A stretch of DNA of 64,000 nucleotides from an uncultured Paracoccaceae bacterium (GCA_937146765.1 CAKZRP010000037.1:248001-312000), one strand, 5' to 3'; positions 17,685-27,017 are shown, counted from the stretch's first letter. The notes: generated by a model not told the origin, from the letters alone. Program-made: numbers and translations.

Positions 17685-18544
17685 CACGCGGCCTTTCGCA
17701 GCTGGGCCAGGGCGCGTCCGGCGCGGGCGGCTTCGGCCTCCAGCAGCACCCAGTCGGGCACATCGGTGTCCCATTCCACCAGCGCCGGTTTCGGGCCGGA
17801 GCGGGCGAGCGTGTAATCGAGAAGCGCCCAGACCGGATCGACCACCTCGGCGCCGTGGCTGTCGATCAGCAGCGGCGCGCCATGGTCGTCTGTATCTTCG
17901 TCATGGCCGCCGAGGTGGATTTCTCCAACCAGATCCAGCGGATAGGCGTCGATGTAGTCCTGCGGTCGAAGCCCGAGATTGGTGGCAGAGACAAAGACGT
18001 TGTTGACGTCCAGGAGCAGACCGCAGCCGGTGCGCCGGGCGATCTCCTGCAGGAAGGCGGGTTCCTCCCAGGTGCTCTCGGCAAAGGCGAGATAGCTCGA
18101 GGGGTTTTCCAGCAGCATCTGACGTCCCAGCAATTCCTGCACCTGGGTGATATGGGAACAGACGCGGGCCAGCGTTGCATCCGTATAGGGCAGCGGCAGC
18201 AGGTCGTTGTAGAAATGGCTGTCGTGGGTGGACCAGGCGAGGTGTTCGGAGAAACTCGCCGGATTGAGCCAGCTCATGAGGTGTCTGAGGCGGGCAAGGT
18301 GGTCGGGGTCGAGCGGGCCTTCGCCGCCGATGGAGAGGCCGACGCCATGCACCGAGATCGGGAAACGCTCGGCCAGATGGCGCAATTGGGCCAGCGGACG
18401 CCCGCCATCGCCCATGTAGTTTTCCGCGTGGATTTCCAGCCATTTGACGGCGCCCGCATCCGCGATGATCGACTGGAAATGCTGGGGCTTGTAGCCGACG
18501 CCCGGTGCGGCGGGCAGGGTGGTGGATGTCAGGGGGGCCGACAT
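17684..18544 (-). CDS. bufB: MNIO (DUF692) multinuclear iron oxygenase, BufB type
   Basis: The 286-aa TIM-barrel enzyme shows the DUF692 metal and active-site segments in order: [63 protein letters not shown] and DSHGAEV. The His, Glu, Asp and Asn residues in these segments bind the iron cluster. MNIO enzymes oxidise cysteines of ribosomally made peptides; the bufferin class converts Cys to thiooxazole-type rings. The start [11 protein letters not shown] at 18544 puts the barrel at the normal position. It lies 82 bases after the precursor gene and overlaps bufC. Confidence 0.93.
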   Translation of the reverse strand: MSAPLTSTTLPAAPGVGYKPQHFQSIIADAGAVKWLEIHAENYMGDGGRPLAQLRHLAERFPISVHGVGLSIGGEGPLDPDHLARLRHLMSWLNPASFSEHLAWSTHDSHFYNDLLPLPYTDATLARVCSHITQVQELLGRQMLLENPSSYLAFAESTWEEPAFLQEIARRTGCGLLLDVNNVFVSATNLGLRPQDYIDAYPLDLVGEIHLGGHDEDTDDHGAPLLIDSHGAEVVDPVWALLDYTLARSGPKPALVEWDTDVPDWVLLEAEAARAGRALAQLRKAA

Positions 18545-18581
18545 GGTGCACCTCTTGCGGAAATCACAGGCAGGGGAAGGG

Positions 18582-18607
18582 GTCGCGGGCAGGTCACCGC
18601 CCGCGAC
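18582..18607 (-). promoter_or_regulatory. Intercistronic hairpin between precursor and enzyme genes
   Basis: GTCGCGGGC (18582-18590) pairs perfectly with GCCCGCGAC (18599-18607), leaving an eight-base loop. It begins about 20 bases past the precursor stop. There is no T-run, so it is likelier a stabilising or partly attenuating hairpin that makes more precursor than enzyme. Confidence 0.55.
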
Positions 18608-18626
18608 AGCGAGTGCAACTGCGGGC

Positions 18627-18932
18627 TTAGGCCGGCAGGTCACGCTCCAGCGCTTCGAGCGCGCCCTGGCGGGCGGTGCCATCCGCCATCGCGGGCAGCT
18701 CGATCTCGGCGCAGGTGCCCTTGTCCACGAGGGTCCAGGCATTGCCCTGATAGTCCACGGTCGAGGTGCCGGCGCAGGTGGTGCCGGGACCGGCGGCGCA
18801 GTCGTTCTGACCGGCCAGCGACACGCCGAAGCATTTTTCCTTGGCCTGAGCGGCGGCCTGCGAGGCCAGGGTTGCGGTCAGGGCAGCGGCGACAGCGCCT
18901 GCCAGCGCGAGGGATTTGTGGGTGGTCGACAT
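18627..18932 (-). CDS. bufA: Bufferin-type RiPP precursor (DUF2282), copper-buffering candidate
   Basis: The 101-aa protein starts behind AGGAGG and has a Sec signal peptide (about residues 1-30, ending QAAAQA) that serves as an unusual export-type leader. The core carries four cysteines at 34, 45, 53 and 74 in the family contexts [20 protein letters not shown] and KGTC. DUF2282 peptides next to DUF692 and DUF2063 genes are bufferins, shown in Caulobacter to be modified on cysteine and to bind copper in the periplasm. It heads the operon bufA-bufB-bufC-doxX. The metal and modification here are inferred from that family. Confidence 0.9.
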   Translation of the reverse strand: MSTTHKSLALAGAVAAALTATLASQAAAQAKEKCFGVSLAGQNDCAAGPGTTCAGTSTVDYQGNAWTLVDKGTCAEIELPAMADGTARQGALEALERDLPA

Positions 18933-18964
18933 ACGCGGGTCCTCCTGAATGGTTTGCGTCGTCT

Positions 18965-19003
18965 GGTAGGGACAGCACTACCCTAACCGGGGCCGTGCGC
19001 CAA
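18965..19003 (-). promoter_or_regulatory. Possible promoter and operator of the bufferin operon
   Basis: On the minus strand TTGGCG (18998-19003) lies 17 bases before TAGTGC. An interrupted inverted repeat, GGTAG (18965-18969) with CTACC (18978-18982), overlaps the downstream part. The -10 match is poor, and an ECF-type promoter remains possible. No regulator gene is adjacent. Confidence 0.3.
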
Positions 19004-19097
19004 AAGAAACTCACGAGACCGTGGCTCACGCCCGCGTCAGAGGATGTCAAGGAAAGGCGCTGCCGGGCCGCGAAAGTTTCAGGGATTTCGGCGCTTT

Positions 19098-19126
19098 GAA
19101 ACAAAACGGCCCCCGATTGGGGGCCG
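19098..19126 (-). terminator. thrS terminator
   Basis: CGGCCCCC (19107-19114) pairs with GGGGGCCG (19119-19126). On the minus strand the stem is followed by TTTTGTTT. It lies 26 bases past the thrS stop. Confidence 0.8.
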
Positions 19127-19151
19127 CCTGTTGCAGATGTCGGGTCAAATA

Positions 19152-21098
19152 TTACAGAAGATCCGGCGGGGTCGCTGCGGTGGCGAGCTCGGCTGTAACA
19201 TTTGCCAGGCTCTCGACGCGGGTCTCCTTTTCGCCCAGGCGACGGACGGAGACGGTGCGTTCCTCGACCTCGCGCGCACCCACCGCAAGGATGACCGGCA
19301 CCTTGCCCACGGAGTGTTCGCGGACCTTGTAGTTGATCTTTTCGTTGCGGATGTCCGCCTCGGCGCGCACACCGGCGGCGCGCAGGGTCTCGACCACCTC
19401 ATTGACGTAGTCATCCGCCTCGGACGTGATGGAGGCCACCACCACCTGACGCGGCGCGAGCCAGAAGGGCAGCTTGCCCGCGTGTTCCTCGATCAGGATG
19501 CCGATGAAGCGCTCGAACGAGCCCAGGGTCGCGCGGTGCAGCATCAGGGGACGGTGCTTGTCGCCATCGGCGCCGATGTAGGAGGCATCCAGACGTTCCG
19601 GCAGGTTGGGGTCGATCTGAAGCGTGCCGCATTGCCAGTCGCGGCCAATCGCGTCGGTCAGCACGAATTCGAGCTTGGGACCATAAAAGGCGCCTTCGCC
19701 CTCCTGGATCTCGAAATCATAGCCGGCCGCCTTGATGCCGCTGGCAAGGGCCGCTTCGGCCTTGTCCCAGCTTTCCTCGGTGCCCACGCGCTTTTCCGGG
19801 CGGGTGGAGAGTTTCACCCGCCATTTCTCAAAGCCGAGGTCCTTGTAGACCTGCGCGAGGAAGGAGACGAAGGTCTTGGTTTCGGATTCGACCTGATCCT
19901 CGGTGCAGAAGATATGGCCATCGTCCTGGGTGAAGCCGCGCACCCGCATGATGCCATGCATGGCGCCCGAGGGCTCGTAGCGGTTGCAGGAGCCGAATTC
20001 GGCCATCCTGAGCGGCAGATCGCGATAGGATTTGAGGCCCTGGTTGAAGACCTGAATGTGGCAGGGGCAATTCATCGGCTTCAGCGCGTTCACGGCCTTT
20101 TCGCGGGCGTGATCCTCGTCCACCTCCACGATGAACATGTTTTCCTGGTAGTTCTCCCAATGGCCGGATTTCTCCCAGAGCTTGCGGCTCACCACCTGCG
20201 GGGTGTTGACCTCGACATAGCCGTTGCGGTCCTGCATGCGGCGCATGTAGTCCTGCAGGGTGGTGTAGATGCGCCAGCCGTTGGGGTGCCAGAACACCAT
20301 GCCCGGCGCCTCTTCCTGCATGTGGAAGAGGTTCATCTCGCGCCCGAGCTTGCGGTGGTCGCGCTTGGCGGCCTCTTCCAGCATGGTGAGATGGGCCTTG
20401 AGCTTTTCCTTGCCGGTGAAGGCGACGCCATAGATGCGCTGCAGCATCTGGCGGTTGGAATCGCCACGCCAATAGGCGCCGGCAATCGACATCAGCTTGA
20501 AGGCATCGCCCGGCACCTGGCCGGTGTGCTGCAGGTGCGGACCGCGGCAGAGGTCCTGCCAATCGCCGTGCCAATACATGCGCAGGGGTTCGTCGCCGGG
20601 GATGGCGTCGATCAGCTCGACCTTATAGGGCTCGTTATTGTCGGTGTAATACTGGATGGCGCGGGCACGGTCCCAGACCTCGGTGCGCACTTCGTCGCGC
20701 TTGTTGATGATCTCTTTCATCTTTTTCTCGATGAGGCCGAGATCTTCGGGGGTGAAGGGCTCCGCGCGATCAAAGTCGTAATACCAGCCGTTCTCGATCA
20801 CCGGGCCGATGGTGACCTTGGTCGCGGGCCAAATCTCTTGGACGGCGCGTGCCATGATATGGGCGAGGTCGTGGCGAATGAGCTCATTGGCCTGCGCCTC
20901 GTCCTGCATGGTATGAATGGCGATGGAGGCATCGGCCGGGATCGGCCATTGCAGGTCCCAGTGCTTGCCATCGACGGTGGCGGAAATGGCCTTCTTGGCC
21001 AGCGAGGTGGAAATATCGGCAGCGACCTGCGCAGGGGTGATGCCTGCGTCATAGGAACGTGCGTTGCCATCGGGGAAGGTGAGGGAAATCTGGGCCAT
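19152..21098 (-). CDS. thrS: Threonyl-tRNA synthetase
   Basis: This class II synthetase charges tRNA-Thr. The 648-aa product has the N-terminal TGS domain (about residues 1-62), the editing domain with [12 protein letters not shown], the catalytic core (motif 2 region around FRNE-like [23 protein letters not shown]), and a C-terminal anticodon-binding domain ([10 protein letters not shown]). The zinc ligands lie in the MNCPCH, CNRYEP and HRATLGS-type segments. The start at 21098 has GAGGAG upstream; the longer frame is unsupported. Single gene with its own terminator. Confidence 0.97.
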   Translation of the reverse strand: MAQISLTFPDGNARSYDAGITPAQVAADISTSLAKKAISATVDGKHWDLQWPIPADASIAIHTMQDEAQANELIRHDLAHIMARAVQEIWPATKVTIGPVIENGWYYDFDRAEPFTPEDLGLIEKKMKEIINKRDEVRTEVWDRARAIQYYTDNNEPYKVELIDAIPGDEPLRMYWHGDWQDLCRGPHLQHTGQVPGDAFKLMSIAGAYWRGDSNRQMLQRIYGVAFTGKEKLKAHLTMLEEAAKRDHRKLGREMNLFHMQEEAPGMVFWHPNGWRIYTTLQDYMRRMQDRNGYVEVNTPQVVSRKLWEKSGHWENYQENMFIVEVDEDHAREKAVNALKPMNCPCHIQVFNQGLKSYRDLPLRMAEFGSCNRYEPSGAMHGIMRVRGFTQDDGHIFCTEDQVESETKTFVSFLAQVYKDLGFEKWRVKLSTRPEKRVGTEESWDKAEAALASGIKAAGYDFEIQEGEGAFYGPKLEFVLTDAIGRDWQCGTLQIDPNLPERLDASYIGADGDKHRPLMLHRATLGSFERFIGILIEEHAGKLPFWLAPRQVVVASITSEADDYVNEVVETLRAAGVRAEADIRNEKINYKVREHSVGKVPVILAVGAREVEERTVSVRRLGEKETRVESLANVTAELATAATPPDLL

Positions 21099-21262
21099 GC
21101 TCTGGCTCTCCTCGTCGGTTTGGCGCCCACAGAACGCCCGGTTGCGGGTTATATGCGTGGAAGCTGTTTGGCGGAGGGCGCGGGGCGGGTCAAGGCATTC
21201 CATTTGAAAAATCAACTCTGTCGGTGAGAGGCGAAGGGCGAGGGGCGCTGCCCCTCGCGCTC

Positions 21263-21293
21263 CCCGGGATATTTTTGAAAAGATGAAGGGGGC
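21263..21293 (+). repeat. Dispersed Roseobacter-type element, copy 2
   Basis: The core CCGGGATATTT, then a short variable part, then AAGATGAAGGGGG matches the copies at 922-953 and 33753-33785. A GGGGCGCTGCCCC hairpin (about 21242-21254) precedes it, mirroring the GGGGGCAGAGCCCCC units beside copy 3. Confidence 0.6.
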
Positions 21294-21354
21294 GGGTTTG
21301 GAGAATCTGGGCGCCTGTGGCATGTCGGGGGAAATGAGATTTGGGAGGGTTCTG

Positions 21355-22095
21355 ATGGAGCCGCAATATCTGGAGACCGCCCAAGGGCGGCGCATTGCCT
21401 ATCACAGGACCGAGGGCACAGGGCCTTGCGTGGTGTTTCTGGGCGGGCTCAAATCCGACATGGAGGGCACCAAGGCGCTCTATCTGGAAGACTGGGCGCG
21501 GGCGCGCGGACAGGCCTTCCTGCGGTTTGATTATTCCGGCCATGGTGTCAGTTCCGGCACCTTTGAAGAGGGCTGCATCGGCGATTGGCATGAGGACACG
21601 CTGGCGGCGGTGGATCAGCTGACCTCAGGGGCGATTGTGCCGGTGGGCTCTTCGATGGGCGGTTGGCAGGCCCTGTTGCTGGCCAAGGCGCGGCCGGAGC
21701 GGATCAAGGGGATGGTCACCATCGCGGCGGCGCCGGATTTCACCGAGGATGGCTATTGGGCCAGTTTCAGCGATGCGCAGAAGGCGGAGCTGGAGACGCG
21801 CGGGCGGGTGGAGCTGCCGAGCGACTACATGGAGCCCTATGTGGTCACCGAACGGATGATCGAGAACGGGCGCGCGCATCTGGTGCTGCGCAGCCCTCTG
21901 GCGGTGGGTTTCCCGCTGCGCTGCCTGCAGGGCACGGCGGATACGGCTGTCTCCACCGAGACCGCGCTGCGGCTCCTGGCGCATGTCGAGGGGGCGGATG
22001 TGCGGCTGACCCTGGTGCGGGACGCCGATCACCGGTTTTCCGACCCGGCCTGCCTGGCCCTGATCGCGGCGGCGGTGGAAGAGGTGTGCGGATGA
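21355..22095 (+). CDS. Alpha/beta hydrolase (ABHD10-like serine hydrolase)
   Basis: The 246-aa protein has the nucleophile elbow GSSMGGW (Ser in GxSxG), an oxyanion region [15 protein letters not shown], and the family segment [11 protein letters not shown]; a late DADHRFS motif supplies the catalytic His. This pattern resembles ABHD10-type thioesterases and related small esterases. I chose ATG 21355 because GGGAGG sits seven bases upstream; an earlier ATG at 21334 is possible. The substrate is unknown. It lies upstream of a VOC gene on the same strand with 80 bases between. Confidence 0.85.
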   Translation: MEPQYLETAQGRRIAYHRTEGTGPCVVFLGGLKSDMEGTKALYLEDWARARGQAFLRFDYSGHGVSSGTFEEGCIGDWHEDTLAAVDQLTSGAIVPVGSSMGGWQALLLAKARPERIKGMVTIAAAPDFTEDGYWASFSDAQKAELETRGRVELPSDYMEPYVVTERMIENGRAHLVLRSPLAVGFPLRCLQGTADTAVSTETALRLLAHVEGADVRLTLVRDADHRFSDPACLALIAAAVEEVCG

Positions 22096-22175
22096 TGTTG
22101 CGCTGAATTTGTTCGCATTTTGTTCCTAGTTGTGGCAGGCTGGGAGCTGACACTTTCAAACAGGAAGGCAAGGAA

Positions 22176-22601
22176 ATGGACCAGAGGATCAGCCTGATCA
22201 CCCTTGGGGTGCGGGACGTGGAGGCTGCGGCACAGTTTTACGAGGCGCTGGGCTGGCGCCGGGCGGAGAGCCCGGACGGGGTGATCGCCTTTGACCTGAT
22301 GGCGCAGACGCTGGGGCTCTATCCGCTGGAAAAGCTGGCCGAGGATATCGGGCTGCCGGTGGAGGCGTTGGGGACCGGGGCGATGACCCTGAGCCACAAC
22401 CTGCGCCACGCCGAGGAGGTTGCGCCGCTGTTGGCGCGGGCGGAGGCGGCGGGGGCGGAGATCCTGCGCCCGGCCGGACCGGTGTTCTGGGGCGGCACCA
22501 TCGGCTATTTCCGCGCCCCCGACGGACATATCTGGGAAATCGCCCATAACCCGTTTTCGCCCCTGTCCCCCGAAGGCGCGTTTCGCTGGACTGGCTATTG
22601 A
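22176..22601 (+). CDS. VOC-family protein
   Basis: This 141-aa single-domain vicinal-oxygen-chelate protein has two beta-alpha-beta-beta-beta modules: LITLGVRDVEAAAQFYEALG at the N terminus, and GGTIGYFRAPDGHIWEIAHNP near the C terminus with the usual Glu. The first-module His ligand is replaced (LITLG), so classical dioxygenase or glyoxalase chemistry is uncertain. A GGAAGG site precedes the ATG. It may be co-transcribed with the hydrolase genes on either side. Confidence 0.87.
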   Translation: MDQRISLITLGVRDVEAAAQFYEALGWRRAESPDGVIAFDLMAQTLGLYPLEKLAEDIGLPVEALGTGAMTLSHNLRHAEEVAPLLARAEAAGAEILRPAGPVFWGGTIGYFRAPDGHIWEIAHNPFSPLSPEGAFRWTGY

Positions 22602-22722
22602 TCTTGGTTACGGGTGCTTAACCAATTTCCCGCAGACTGAAGCTGTCCTTGCTGCCCTGCACCTTGGGACATGATCTGTAGTCACGCGCCGCGAGGGGCG
22701 CTGGAAAGGCGGGCAGAAGAGA

Positions 22723-23571
22723 ATGACAGCTCCATCGACGCGGCCCGACACTCTGCTTGCACAGCATCCGCTGGTGCTGATCCCGGATTTCATGAGCGAT
22801 GCGCGGATCTTTGAGCCGGTGACGCGGGTCCTGTCGCGGCATCTGCCGGTGATGGTGACGCCGTGCCCGGACGGAGCGCGGGTGGAAGAGGTGGCCGCCG
22901 TCTTGCTGCGTCAGCTGCCGGAGCGGTTCACTCTGGCCGGGGTCGGATTGGGCGGATCGGTGGCGGCGGCGATACTGGACCGCGCGCCGGACCGGGTGCT
23001 GGGCATCGCATTGATTGCCGCCAGCCCCTTGGCGGAAACCCCGGCCAAGGCGGCGGAGCGCGAACCCTGGATCATGCGGGCACGCGCCGGGCGGCTGCGC
23101 GGGGTGATGCAGGAGGTCTGTCCGGCCCATGCCTTGGCGCCCGGCCCGCTGCGGGCGCAGGTGATGCAGCGGCAGGCGGATATGGCGGAGGATCTGGGCG
23201 CGGAGCTCTTTGTCACGCAGAGCCGGATGCTGCAACGGCGCGGCGATCTGCAGGCGGTGTTGCGGCGGGCGGTTCAGCCCGGGCTGGTGATTTGTGGGCT
23301 GCATGACACGATCATCCCGGTGAGACGGCAGTTGTTCACCGCCGAGTTGATGCGACAGGCCAAGATCGAGATGATCGAGGATGCCGGTCACCTGCCTCTG
23401 CTGGAGCAGCCGGACCGGGTGACGGCGATCCTGTGGCATTGGCTCCGTGAGACGGAGGCGATGGGCCGACAGGTGGAGGAAGAGGTGCAGGAAATTCCGC
23501 TGCACTGGCCCGTGATGCAACGGATCGCGGCCAGACGCGCGCGGGGGGCGACGATCCAGCGCAGTGCCTGA
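22723..23571 (+). CDS. Alpha/beta hydrolase-fold protein without the nucleophilic serine
   Basis: The 282-aa protein has the alpha/beta hydrolase fold. The elbow reads GVGLGG, so Gly75 occupies the nucleophile position, while the acidic residue (LHDTIIP) and the histidine (DAGHLPLLEQP) of the triad are kept. It may therefore be a non-hydrolytic family member, like some lyase-type or binding members, or use a different residue. The ATG at 22723 follows a purine-rich stretch (AGAAGAGA). It lies 121 bases after the VOC gene. Function is unknown. Confidence 0.83.
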   Translation: MTAPSTRPDTLLAQHPLVLIPDFMSDARIFEPVTRVLSRHLPVMVTPCPDGARVEEVAAVLLRQLPERFTLAGVGLGGSVAAAILDRAPDRVLGIALIAASPLAETPAKAAEREPWIMRARAGRLRGVMQEVCPAHALAPGPLRAQVMQRQADMAEDLGAELFVTQSRMLQRRGDLQAVLRRAVQPGLVICGLHDTIIPVRRQLFTAELMRQAKIEMIEDAGHLPLLEQPDRVTAILWHWLRETEAMGRQVEEEVQEIPLHWPVMQRIAARRARGATIQRSA

Positions 23572-24381
23572 AAGGCGTTTTGGTGCGGGTCAGGGCTGCG
23601 GGACTTGGCAGAAACCTGGCGAAGACCGGCAAAGAGATACCGCAATTGGTCTTCTTGCGCCCGGTGCCCTGCGTGCCGACCTCGGGCGGTGCCTCCCTTT
23701 TGACGGGAGGGGCCCGCAGTGGCTGTGCCTCCGGCGGTTCTATCCCGTCTTTTGGTTGCAGGTCCATCGCAGTGGCACTGGTTCGGCTCGATCAGCCTGT
23801 ACAGGCGGCGGCCGGTTGAAACGGGATATGCGGGGAAGCCGATGCAGGCGGTTGCCAGGCCATAGGGCTGGTGTCCCTTGGGGCGGGCGGAGATGGGCCG
23901 TCACTGCGACTTGGCGAAGGGGCCCGGCAAGCGGGCGGGCTGAACGCCGCGGTCCGGCGAGGCCGGAGACGCAAGGGTCTAGGAGGGATTGTCAGACGCT
24001 CGGCAGCGATCTGTGATGGCGCTGGGGTGACGTGACCTGGGGCAAAGGGCGGCCGGACATATGGCCGTCTCAACGCCGCAGGATGGCGACTATTGGCGGC
24101 TGGTGCCTCTTGCCAGCTCCCTTTTACGGCCCTCGGCGCGACAGGGGCCTTGGAACTGGGCCGGGGCCTTGAGGCTGCGCAGGGGATTTCCCATGCCTGG
24201 GACGACTGCTTTCCTTGGCACACGGAAGGCGCTGCCCTTTGGGGGGCACTCTCGGGCCAAGGGCGGATGACAAAGGAAGCTTTGCTTCGCAATGGGTTGA
24301 AAGGAAACGGTTCAGGGAGTGATGTGCGAGGGCGGCAAGGAGATTTGACAGCTGGGCTGGCCAAGCTTCGCAGGCGCGCCG
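23572..24381. other. 810-base gene-free stretch
   Basis: Both strands carry only frames with atypical composition. A GCCTCCC/GGGAGG stem lies near 23692-23710 and a TCCGG/CCGGA stem near 23953-23967. I found no tRNA fold, known RNA or mobile-element remnant. A decayed gene is possible but not demonstrable by eye. Confidence 0.45.
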
Positions 24382-24918
24382 TCAGGCCGCAAGAACCTCG
24401 GCGCTGGTGGTCATGCGGGCAAAATCCGCGGCCAGCAGCGCCATGGTCACGTCAAAGATCGCCTGTGCGGTTTGACCGGCATGGGGCAGGCCAAAGCCCA
24501 GGACGGCGTCCTGGACCACCGTCATCGAAAACCCGAGATCGCAGCCGGCGCGCACGGTGGAAGTGACGCAGAAGCCCGCAACCGCGCCGGTCACCATCAA
24601 TGCGTCGATGCCCTGCGCCCTGAGCCAGGGCGCAAGCTCGGTGGAGGCAAAGGCGGAGGAGGTGGTCTTGTCAAAGATCGCCTCGCCCGGGGCGGCGGTG
24701 TCGCAGGGCATCGGCGGGTAGCCCGCGGCGTCGCGATGCATCGACGAGGCGCGGTCGAGGTCGTGATGGCGGATATGGATCACCGGCGCGCCGCGGTTGC
24801 GAAAGGCCTGAGCGAGGGCGGTGATGCGGCTGCCCGCCTCGGGGTTGACGCAGTCAATGCCGCGGTCAATGCGGTGCTGCATGTCCATCTGCATGTCGAT
24901 GATGAGCAGGGCCTGCAT
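24382..24918 (-). CDS. Isochorismatase-family cysteine hydrolase
   Basis: The 178-aa protein begins MQALLIIDMQMDMQH behind a GGAGG site (the ATG at 24936 is less well placed). The triad is visible: Asp in IIDMQ, Lys in DKTTSSAF, and Cys in TGAVAGFCVTSTVR. Family members hydrolyse isochorismate, nicotinamide, N-carbamoyl compounds or biuret-like amides; nothing nearby defines the substrate. It stands alone downstream of the DUF6151 gene, 87 bases apart and on the same strand. Confidence 0.88.
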   Translation of the reverse strand: MQALLIIDMQMDMQHRIDRGIDCVNPEAGSRITALAQAFRNRGAPVIHIRHHDLDRASSMHRDAAGYPPMPCDTAAPGEAIFDKTTSSAFASTELAPWLRAQGIDALMVTGAVAGFCVTSTVRAGCDLGFSMTVVQDAVLGFGLPHAGQTAQAIFDVTMALLAADFARMTTSAEVLAA

Positions 24919-24983
24919 GGCGTCCTCCAAAAGCAAAGCTGCGCCCAGTGGTGACAGGCGCTTGCGCGGCTGGCAATGGCAAG

Positions 24984-25010
24984 GCGCTCAGGCTCAGGCT
25001 CAGGCTCAGG
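24984..25010. repeat. Hexanucleotide tandem repeat across a stop codon
   Basis: GGCTCA repeats about four times. On the minus strand this makes four in-frame TGA codons, the first being the stop of the DUF6151 gene. It may have grown by slippage. Confidence 0.6.
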
Positions 25011-25587
25011 CGCGGGTGACGGCGCGGCGTTGGTCCTTGGTCAGCACCTGCGGCTCGGCGCGGGGCTTGCGGGTGGCCATGTCGAACAGCGGCGTTTGCC
25101 GCCAGCGGCCCGACACCCAGGCGGAGATCATCCGGCTGGCCAGTTTGAAGGTCATCCGCCCGGCGTTCTTGTGCAGCGGCGCCTTGCCCGGTTGCGGCAC
25201 AAAGGCCTCGGCAATGACGCGACCGAGCCGGTCCGGCTCCTGAAACCGGTCGGAGCGGATCGCCATGAAGGGCATCCTTGGATTGCGCAACCCGTTGAAC
25301 AGCGGCGTGCCGCAGCAGCCCGCATACCAGCGGTAGAGCCCGCGCGGCGACAGTTGCAGCAGGCAGAGATGCTCTGCGCCCTGGTCCAGTGTCACCATGT
25401 CGGGGCTGACCTGGAACAGGTCGACCCCGCCGGGGGCGGGATCGGGTTGCTGATGATAAAGCTCCACCGCGCGGCAATCGGCGCAGTGGCACAGGATACG
25501 CGCCCCGGGCCGGACCCCGGCGGCCGCGAGATGACCAGCCAGCCTGCCGCATTGGCAGCTGAAGGCGAGGTCGCCCGGTGCGGACAT
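25006..25587 (-). CDS. DUF6151/GFA-like zinc protein
   Basis: The 193-aa protein has CQCG (residues 11-14 region), CHCADC and a later CCGTPLF. These are the spaced cysteines of the GFA-like zinc fold (CxC, CxxC), and the overall pattern fits the DUF6151 group. The C-terminal 60 residues are basic and may be disordered. Its start lies two bases after the phaZ stop on the same strand, so it is probably co-transcribed with phaZ, although a role in polyester metabolism is not known. The stop sits inside a hexamer repeat that supplies back-up stops. Confidence 0.75.
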   Translation of the reverse strand: MSAPGDLAFSCQCGRLAGHLAAAGVRPGARILCHCADCRAVELYHQQPDPAPGGVDLFQVSPDMVTLDQGAEHLCLLQLSPRGLYRWYAGCCGTPLFNGLRNPRMPFMAIRSDRFQEPDRLGRVIAEAFVPQPGKAPLHKNAGRMTFKLASRMISAWVSGRWRQTPLFDMATRKPRAEPQVLTKDQRRAVTRA

Positions 25588-25589
25588 GG

Positions 25590-26870
25590 TTACTCGGCCG
25601 CCTGCACGCTGGAGCCGGGCTTGTTCGCGGGGGTCGGGGTGCGCGCATTGGCATCCATGAAGCTGATCACCAGCGGGCGGATGTTGTTGCGCCAGGAGCG
25701 CCCGGCGAAGATGCCGTAGTGACCGGCGCCGGGTTCCACATGGCTGGCCTTTTTCGATTTCGGCAGGCCGGTGCACAGATCCAGCGCGGCGATGCACTGG
25801 CCGGGGGCGGAAATGTCATCCTTGGCACCTTCGACGGTCTTCACCGCGACATCGGTGATCTTGCCGATATCGACGCGCTTGCCGGCAACGGTAAAGACGT
25901 TGCGGGCGATCTCGCGATTCTTGAAGATCCGCTCGACGGTGGAGAGGTAGAACTCCGCCGGCATGTCCATCACCGCGAGGTATTCGTCGTAAAAGCGGTT
26001 GTGGGCATCGTGATCGGAGGCCTCGCCACGGCTGACGCGCAGGATCTGCTCGGAAAAGGCCTTGGAATGGCGGTCCATGTTCATCGACATGAAGGAGGAG
26101 AGCTGCAAGAGGCCCGGATAGACCGGACGGCCGACGCCCTTGTACTTGAAACCGACGCGCTGGATCATCGTCTGCTCAAGCTGGCCCATGGTGACGCGAC
26201 GACCAAAATCGGTGACGTCGGTGGGGGTCGCATCGGGGTCGACGGGGCCGCCGATCAGGGTCAGCGAGGAGGGCTGCGCCTTGGGGTCTTCCTCGGCGAG
26301 GTAAGCGGTGGCGGCCAGCGTCAGCGGGGCCGGCTGGCAGACCGCGACCACATGGGTCTCGGGGCCGAGATGACGCATGAAATCAACGAGGTAGAGGGTG
26401 TAGTCCTCCACGTCGAACTTGCCTGCGGAAACCGGAATGTCACGGGCGTTGTGCCAGTCCGTCACATAAACTTCGCAGTTTTCGATGAGGCTTTTGACGG
26501 TAGAGCGCAGGAGTGTCGCGTAATGTCCGGACATCGGCGCAACCACCAGAACCTTGCGAGGTTGTTCCTCGCGGTCGGTGACGCGGAAATGGATCAGGTC
26601 GCCAAAGGATTTCTCCACAACGGTGTCGATCTCGACCAGATGGTCCTTGCCATCGGCGAGGGTGGTGGCATGGATCCCCCAGTCGGGTTTGGCCACCATA
26701 CGTTCAAAGCTGCGCTCGGTAACCTTGCCCCAGGCGGCCATCCAGCTCAGCATGGGGTTCGGCATGGCGGCGAAGGCGGGGTAGGAGGCCATGGAGAGAG
26801 CGGTTGCCCCCAGCCACTGGTTCGCGTTGCGAACCGTCTCCATCAGGTCATAGGACATCATGTTACGCAT
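25590..26870 (-). CDS. phaZ: Intracellular polyhydroxyalkanoate depolymerase
   Basis: PhaZ mobilises stored polyhydroxybutyrate granules. The 426-aa product starts MRNMMSYDLMETVRNANQWLG behind AAGGAG, as in other alphaproteobacterial enzymes. The catalytic nucleophile is a cysteine near residue 178 in VAVCQPAP, characteristic of intracellular PhaZ, and GAGHYGIFAGRSWRNNI near the C terminus carries the active-site His. It is divergent from phaC with a 147-base shared control region that contains a PhaR site. Confidence 0.95.
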   Translation of the reverse strand: MRNMMSYDLMETVRNANQWLGATALSMASYPAFAAMPNPMLSWMAAWGKVTERSFERMVAKPDWGIHATTLADGKDHLVEIDTVVEKSFGDLIHFRVTDREEQPRKVLVVAPMSGHYATLLRSTVKSLIENCEVYVTDWHNARDIPVSAGKFDVEDYTLYLVDFMRHLGPETHVVAVCQPAPLTLAATAYLAEEDPKAQPSSLTLIGGPVDPDATPTDVTDFGRRVTMGQLEQTMIQRVGFKYKGVGRPVYPGLLQLSSFMSMNMDRHSKAFSEQILRVSRGEASDHDAHNRFYDEYLAVMDMPAEFYLSTVERIFKNREIARNVFTVAGKRVDIGKITDVAVKTVEGAKDDISAPGQCIAALDLCTGLPKSKKASHVEPGAGHYGIFAGRSWRNNIRPLVISFMDANARTPTPANKPGSSVQAAE

Positions 26871-26955
26871 GCGCGTCTCCTTGGCGGTGCTTTCGTGCCG
26901 CGGTTCGGGTCCGAATTTTCCGGTTGCCTCCGGCGGGTTGGGACCTTTGGCCGCT

Positions 26956-26995
26956 TTGCCGTAGAATGGCGAGGCAAGTATTCTGCACAGCAGAA
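26956..26995 (+). promoter_or_regulatory. phaC promoter with PhaR operator
   Basis: TTGCCG (26956-26961), a 17-base spacer and TATTCT (26979-26984) form a good sigma-70 promoter for phaC. The inverted repeat TTCTGC-ACA-GCAGAA (26981-26995) overlaps the -10 and contains CTGC-N3-GCAG, the type of site bound by PhaR in Paracoccus. Repression of phaC, and perhaps of divergent phaZ, is the likely result. Confidence 0.7.
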
Positions 26996-27017
26996 AGATT
27001 AAGAGGGTTTCCTTAAG

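Noticed and set aside
23336..23767. Minus-strand frame across the end of the hydrolase gene
   Set aside because: Overlaps a certain gene on the other strand and has no ribosome site or domain.
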